In this document: piece after piece, positions 60,023 to 64,000 of the stretch
How the letters are laid out: every line of letters begins with the position of its first letter
Position numbering within the stretch: the first letter of the stretch is position 1
NCBI GenBank assembly: GCA_016775335.1
Contig: JAEUGJ010000030.1
Location: 1-64,000, forward strand
Length of the DNA stretch: 64,000 nt
From: Mogibacterium sp.
GTDB lineage: Bacteria; Bacillota; Clostridia; Peptostreptococcales; Anaerovoracaceae
Direction: 5' to 3'
Position numbers and translations under genes: made by a program
Notes under the pieces: model-generated
Told to the model about the DNA's origin: nothing
Database searches by the model: none
The model's input: only the letters and a program-made list of their open reading frames with translations

Positions 60023-60051
60023 AATCGCATAGGACGATGTCCTATGCGATT
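60023..60051. terminator. Long perfect hairpin downstream of the L,D-transpeptidase gene
   Basis: AATCGCATAGGAC pairs with GTCCTATGCGATT around a three-base loop. On the minus strand only a few T follow, so it may be a weak terminator or a processing or stability structure. Confidence 0.6.
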
Positions 60052-60074
60052 ATTAAATTCTTTATGCAATTCAA

Positions 60075-61646
60075 CTAATAACTGACTACTCGAGTCTTAG
60101 TCGGAACGTGCTTATAAATCCACTTTGCCTCACCGGTGAACATTCTGGCACAGCCCTTGGTGTTCGGCTTATCCTTTACCGGCTTCAGCATCTTATGAGT
60201 TCCTTCTCTCCAACATACCGTATGGAATGCGTTTCCTCTTCCGGAAGATCCCTTCTTTCCAAATGCCGACAGATACTTGTAGTAATATCTCAGGCCCTTA
60301 TTGGTAACACGATGGCGATCGTATTGCTTCCGAATTAGGATATAGTTCATATTGGTCGGTGTCGGATGTGCAAACGTACCGGACGAACAGCGATAAGTCT
60401 TCTTGAGAGCCCATTTGCTGTGCTTATTCGCTCTCTTGAACACGTATACCTTCTGGGTGTACTTGCTGAGCCAAATCAAATAGTTGGTGGAACTCTTGAA
60501 CTTCTTCTTGTTCACGTAGTTCTCCTTCACGCTTCTGCTCCAGTCATTAGACTTTCCGGCAACGTGATTCTTCAGCTTGATGGATCTAAAGTTTACCCAA
60601 CCTTTTTTCTTCAGTTTCTTGTCATCAAAATATACCCGCTTTACCACACCGTACTGCGGAACCACCTTCGGGCTCTTCTTTTTGATTACGACGGTCTTTC
60701 CCTTTGGGAGATAGCCGATTACCTTCTTGCTCTTTGCGGATTTGTAAATCGGAATCCGCTTTTTGGCCTTCGCGGTGAACCAGTAATTCCGTACCGGGAT
60801 TGCAAGATAATTTCCGGCAGTGACTTTTCCGCTCTTTACGAAATCCGAAGCGGCTGCATCTGTGGTGCTTGCCGCCTGGACCCAGTAATAATAGGAGCCG
60901 CCCTTTCTCCGTTCAGAGAAAGAAGTTCCGGTTACGGTCTTCAGCGGCTTGCTCGGACGAGTGGCTTTCGTATTGCGATATACGTAATAACGGTCTGCAC
61001 CCTCAACCTTGTCCCAGGTTACCTTAATCAAGTTATCCTTCTTTGCACAAGTTGCCTTCAAATCGGTGACTTTTTCCGGGAAATTCACGGAATAGGTCTC
61101 CTTCGACTGAAGAATGACTTCCTTTGCCGAAGCATCCGTGGCTTTCGCCTTAAGGCAGTATACATGGCCGTCTTCCACTGCAATCGTTGCCGGGCTTCCA
61201 ACCTTAGTACCTGTGGATACTGCAACATTTTTCGTCTGATCGAAGACATCAAAAGTCTGTGCCTTATATCCGGCAGTGGCGTTCAGTTCACACTGAACGG
61301 TTACCTTCTTCTTTCCGGATAGGTTCAAATACAGGCTGTTACTCACCGGAGCAACCGTCATCTTCAGCGCATCCGTCACCACTTCTGAAGAAGCGGTGGT
61401 TCCGGAAGCATTCGGATTGGTATTTTCATCCTCCGCCGGAGCTGCTGCCCGGTCTTCATCTTCTGCAGTAGATTCTTCTGCCTTTGGTGTGTCATCCTGC
61501 ACTGTTTCGCCGGTCGGCGTCGTAGCATTCGGTGTATCCACGTCTGCAAATGCAATCGCACCTTCCAACAAAGTGCCCAGACACATAATCAATGTTAAAA
61601 GCAAGGCTACGTACGCTACGGCTTTCTTTCCGTTCTTCTTAAACAT
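60075..61646 (-). CDS. Secreted L,D-transpeptidase (YkuD domain)
   Basis: A 523-residue exported protein. Signal peptide first (KKAVAYVALLLTLIMCLG, cleavage near FADV), then a Thr/Glu/Asp-rich linker, two fibronectin-III-like domains with Tyr/Lys patterning (about 115-290) and an SH3-like stretch. The C-terminal ~130 residues form the YkuD domain: LSKYTQKVYVFKR near the start, and the active site H...TKGCARM, with catalytic Cys in KGCAR. These enzymes make 3-3 cross-links in peptidoglycan or anchor proteins to it. AAAGGAAG precedes the ATG. Its own promoter lies upstream. Confidence 0.9.
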   Translation of the reverse strand: MFKKNGKKAVAYVALLLTLIMCLGTLLEGAIAFADVDTPNATTPTGETVQDDTPKAEESTAEDEDRAAAPAEDENTNPNASGTTASSEVVTDALKMTVAPVSNSLYLNLSGKKKVTVQCELNATAGYKAQTFDVFDQTKNVAVSTGTKVGSPATIAVEDGHVYCLKAKATDASAKEVILQSKETYSVNFPEKVTDLKATCAKKDNLIKVTWDKVEGADRYYVYRNTKATRPSKPLKTVTGTSFSERRKGGSYYYWVQAASTTDAAASDFVKSGKVTAGNYLAIPVRNYWFTAKAKKRIPIYKSAKSKKVIGYLPKGKTVVIKKKSPKVVPQYGVVKRVYFDDKKLKKKGWVNFRSIKLKNHVAGKSNDWSRSVKENYVNKKKFKSSTNYLIWLSKYTQKVYVFKRANKHSKWALKKTYRCSSGTFAHPTPTNMNYILIRKQYDRHRVTNKGLRYYYKYLSAFGKKGSSGRGNAFHTVCWREGTHKMLKPVKDKPNTKGCARMFTGEAKWIYKHVPTKTRVVSY

Positions 61647-61695
61647 ACATCTTCCTTTCTCATCAAGTTGACAAATTCATTTCCTTATTCCCATG

Positions 61696-61724
61696 ATTGT
61701 AGCACAATGGGGCCAAAACCTCAA
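61696..61724 (-). promoter_or_regulatory. Promoter of the L,D-transpeptidase gene
   Basis: Minus strand: TTGAGG (61719-61724), 17 bp, TACAAT (61696-61701), preceded by TGC (extended -10). Confidence 0.65.
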
Positions 61725-61769
61725 CAAGAAAACTACCGCAAAGGTATTATATAAAACCTTTGTTGAGAC

Positions 61770-62525
61770 TTATTTCTTTTTCTTATTGGATTTCATGAAC
61801 TCCGTGTATCTCGGCAATACTTCTGCCGGATCTCCCTGTTCAATCATCTCCCCGTCGTTTAGCCAAAGCACCTCATCACACAGTTCTTCAATCGTACTCA
61901 AACTGTGGGAAACGATTACCACCGTACGCGTATCATCGGAAATGAGTTCTTTCATCTTATTGTAACTCTTCTCCTTGAAGCGCTGGTCTCCCACACTCAG
62001 TACTTCGTCAATCAGCATGACGTCCGTTTCCAGAATTGCCGTAATCGCAAATGCCAGTTTCGAATACATACCGGACGAGTACGTCTTTACCGGGCGATCG
62101 ATGAAATTACCGATATCCGCAAAATCGATAATTTCTTTTTCTTTCTCCGCAATCTGTTCCTCGGAAAAGCCCAACAGCATGCCCGAAAGGTATACGTTCT
62201 CCCTTCCGGTCAGCTTTTTGTTAAAACCAACACCGATGGACAGCAGGGACACCCGACGTCCGTGCAGGTCAATCGTCCCCTCATCCGGCGAGAAAATTCC
62301 CGCAATAGCCCGGAGCATGGTGGATTTACCGCTTCCGTTTTTGCCGATGATTCCCAGAATCTTTCCCTCTTCCAAATCGAAGCTTACACCCTTGAGGGCT
62401 TCAAAAATTTCAACTTTGTCTTTCAACCGCATCCAACTGGATCGAATGGATGTTTTCTTGAGGCCGCGGTAGCAAATATGTAAATTTCTCACCGACAGCG
62501 CAATTTTCTTCTCATTATCACTCAT
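61770..62525 (-). CDS. Polysaccharide/teichoic acid ABC exporter, ATP-binding subunit (TagH/KpsT-like)
   Basis: A 251-residue ATPase that powers export of a lipid-linked polymer. Walker A is GKNGSGKST, the signature is YSSGMYSKLAFAI, and the Walker B is VMLIDEVLSVGD, the set characteristic of the TagH/KpsT/RfbE group. It ends without the extra C-terminal polymer-binding domain seen in some relatives. Its ATG overlaps the permease stop (TAATG). Placed beside glycan genes, it likely exports their product. Confidence 0.92.
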   Translation of the reverse strand: MSDNEKKIALSVRNLHICYRGLKKTSIRSSWMRLKDKVEIFEALKGVSFDLEEGKILGIIGKNGSGKSTMLRAIAGIFSPDEGTIDLHGRRVSLLSIGVGFNKKLTGRENVYLSGMLLGFSEEQIAEKEKEIIDFADIGNFIDRPVKTYSSGMYSKLAFAITAILETDVMLIDEVLSVGDQRFKEKSYNKMKELISDDTRTVVIVSHSLSTIEELCDEVLWLNDGEMIEQGDPAEVLPRYTEFMKSNKKKK

Positions 62526-63307
62526 TAGATCACCTTCGCGTAACTGTTTTCATTCTTATGGATTAAATGAATGCCGATCACATTCAGAATCAACGCAATA
62601 CCAAGCCATACCAGCAGCCATTTGAAACTCGGGAGCTGATTGTACAGCATCGTCCGACGGAGTTCGTTCATCAGCATCGCAATCGGATTCACGCGAAGCA
62701 AAATGAAGCATAAAGTTCCTGCCAGCCGTTCATTGATATTATAGAAAATACCGGAAAGGTAGAATACCATCCGCAGCAGCACGTTCGTCAGGTTTGCCAG
62801 GTCGTTCACGGTAACTCCGTAGTTCATCAAAATCATTCCGATTCCGAAAGTCAGCACATAGAGAATCGCTGTAATCGGAATAAAGAAGATAATATGCCAA
62901 CTCAAATGCACTCCCTGAGCGAACATCAGGCAGAACGTGATAATCATGGAAATGCCCATCTTAAACAGATATGTGTAAGATTTTGCCAACAAGAGAATAT
63001 ACTTTGGAATATATACCTTCTTGACCAAATCCCGGTTGCTGGTAATCAGTTTCACACTGCCCTTCACCATGCGGTTGAAAAAGTCCCACGCAGTCAAGCC
63101 GATAAATACAAAGGACGCAAAATACGGCGTCTTGTTATGAAATACATATCCAAAGATAAACGTATAAATCAGCATAAAGCATACCGGTTCGATAATCCAC
63201 CACAACCAGTTCAAGTAGGAGTCCGCAACTTCACTCTTGAGCTCTGCCTTCGCACTTCGAATTGCATATTTGTGATACTTTTTTATATTCGAAAAAAACT
63301 TATTCAT
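62525..63307 (-). CDS. Polysaccharide ABC exporter permease (TagG/Wzm-like)
   Basis: A 260-residue ABC-2 type permease with six hydrophobic helices. The amphipathic N-terminus, the ADSYLNWLWWIIEPVCFMLIY start of the first helix, and SNRDLVKKVYIPKYILLLA are typical of TagG/Wzm. I start at the ATG at 63307 behind AAGGTGGG; the open frame reaches 63388 but has no family similarity there. It pairs with the ATPase gene downstream and is preceded by a polysaccharide deacetylase. Confidence 0.92.
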   Translation of the reverse strand: MNKFFSNIKKYHKYAIRSAKAELKSEVADSYLNWLWWIIEPVCFMLIYTFIFGYVFHNKTPYFASFVFIGLTAWDFFNRMVKGSVKLITSNRDLVKKVYIPKYILLLAKSYTYLFKMGISMIITFCLMFAQGVHLSWHIIFFIPITAILYVLTFGIGMILMNYGVTVNDLANLTNVLLRMVFYLSGIFYNINERLAGTLCFILLRVNPIAMLMNELRRTMLYNQLPSFKWLLVWLGIALILNVIGIHLIHKNENSYAKVI

Positions 63308-63452
63308 GTACCCACCTTTTAAAAAAACGTTAACATAAACCACGCTATTATAACGCATAAAGCCACTTATTTCAACTATATGAATCAAATGTCTCGCTTG
63401 ACAATTCGGAAGTTTCGAGCACTCTAAATTTATTTTCTTTTATTACTTGAAG

Positions 63453-64000
63453 CTACTGAATTTCTACCGTCTTTTTAAAGACGTCCATTTTCATCTGACC
63501 GTTAATCTTCACCCGATATACGGACCACGGCAAGTCCGCACGTGTGGAATTTCGATATCGGCCAAAATTAAAGCCCAGACGATAGTGGCTTCCCTTGAAT
63601 GCCGTAACGGCCTCATCGGAAAAGTAACCGTACGGCCAAGCCATGTACCGATACTCCGGATTGGTCTTTGCGAAATCTTCCTTTAATTCTTCATAGCTCT
63701 TCTCAAATACCGCCATCCGATTGTTTTCATAGTGATGAAGATTATATGTATGACTCTGTATCATGATATTCGGATATTCAACCTGTATTCTCTCAATCAA
63801 GTCTGCACCCATGAAATGCCGCGTAGCGTCATCAAAATAGAATGAAGTGACAGGCTTAATCCTCGATTCCACGACGAATGCCGTTGCCTTAAATCCGTAT
63901 TTCTTCAAAATCGGAGCTACCCGATAGTAGAATTCATAATCACCATCGTCGAAAGTCAGCACGATGCTCTTTTTCTTCACCGTGCGTTTTCCCCTATACC
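63453..64000 (-). CDS. Polysaccharide deacetylase (NodB domain), N-terminus possibly beyond the window
   Basis: A NodB-type carbohydrate esterase removing acetyl groups from cell-wall or surface sugars. Motif 1 TFDDGD (the Asp pair) comes soon after the first visible residues and motif 2 is SHTYNLHH (H-T-x3-H, metal ligands). A GTG at 63978-63980 could be the start, but no clear ribosome binding site precedes it and the frame stays open to the window end, so the gene may start further upstream. The 175 residues after that GTG are a little short for the family. It lies next to the exporter genes. Confidence 0.85.
   Translation of the reverse strand, partial: YRGKRTVKKKSIVLTFDDGDYEFYYRVAPILKKYGFKATAFVVESRIKPVTSFYFDDATRHFMGADLIERIQVEYPNIMIQSHTYNLHHYENNRMAVFEKSYEELKEDFAKTNPEYRYMAWPYGYFSDEAVTAFKGSHYRLGFNFGRYRNSTRADLPWSVYRVKINGQMKMDVFKKTVEIQ

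Overview
The window looks like a chromosome segment of an anaerobic member of the Firmicutes, class Clostridia. The signs are a 2[4Fe-4S] ferredoxin, a ferredoxin-linked 2-oxoacid oxidoreductase, the NADH sensor Rex, typical clostridial gene orders, strong GGAGG ribosome binding sites and intrinsic terminators. Base composition is intermediate. The family cannot be fixed from sequence alone; something near Anaerovoracaceae is possible but unproven. Almost all genes between 0.7 and 31 kb lie on the minus strand.

Layout. 0-0.7 kb: tail of a tyrosine recombinase, probably the edge of an integrated element, then a ferredoxin gene. 0.7-19 kb: a long housekeeping run on the minus strand (small membrane protein, metG, tatD, tilS, ftsH, a PucR regulator, coaX, dusB, an orphan lipoprotein binding protein, pepV, the t6A genes tsaE-tsaB-rimI-tsaD, an ABC-F ATPase, acpP, rex). 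19-22.3 kb: two tandem pepD dipeptidase genes under a consensus promoter overlapped by a palindrome, with the wreck of a third copy just upstream. 22.3-26.7 kb: a PadR-controlled FtsX-type ABC transporter. 26.8-31 kb: a four-subunit 2-oxoacid:ferredoxin oxidoreductase with a P-loop ATPase and an IclR regulator. 31-37.3 kb: separate metabolic genes (glycosyltransferase, double class II aldolase, cupin, MATE pump, C_GCAxxG_C_C protein, threonine aldolase). 37.5 kb: tRNA-Glu(CUC). 37.7-38.6 kb: a GC-rich two-family tandem repeat array whose hairpin arms change together between families. 38.6-40.3 kb: panC and panB, the latter behind a terminator-bearing leader.

40.7-48.7 kb is the most interesting part: one tightly coupled operon encoding a NifH-like reductase, two nitrogenase component-1-like proteins, and HypF, HypC, HypD and HypE. 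No hydrogenase subunits, hypA, hypB, nifB, nifE or nifN lie nearby. The operon starts behind a structured leader with a terminator and a visible alternative antiterminator pairing, as in a riboswitch. I infer that the Fe(CN)2(CO)-making Hyp proteins and the nitrogenase-like complex serve one metabolic task, and that a small molecule or metal controls it.

48.7-64 kb: a DUF5688 protein, a TM1266-type hydrogenase-system regulator, and a cell-surface region. The latter has a secreted NlpC/P60-like protein, a six-gene glycan or surface-polymer cluster (ATP-grasp ligase, AMP-forming ligase, polytopic membrane protein, hexapeptide acyltransferase, family 2 glycosyltransferase, secreted sialyltransferase-like protein), a secreted L,D-transpeptidase, a TagGH-type polysaccharide exporter and a polysaccharide deacetylase cut by the window end.
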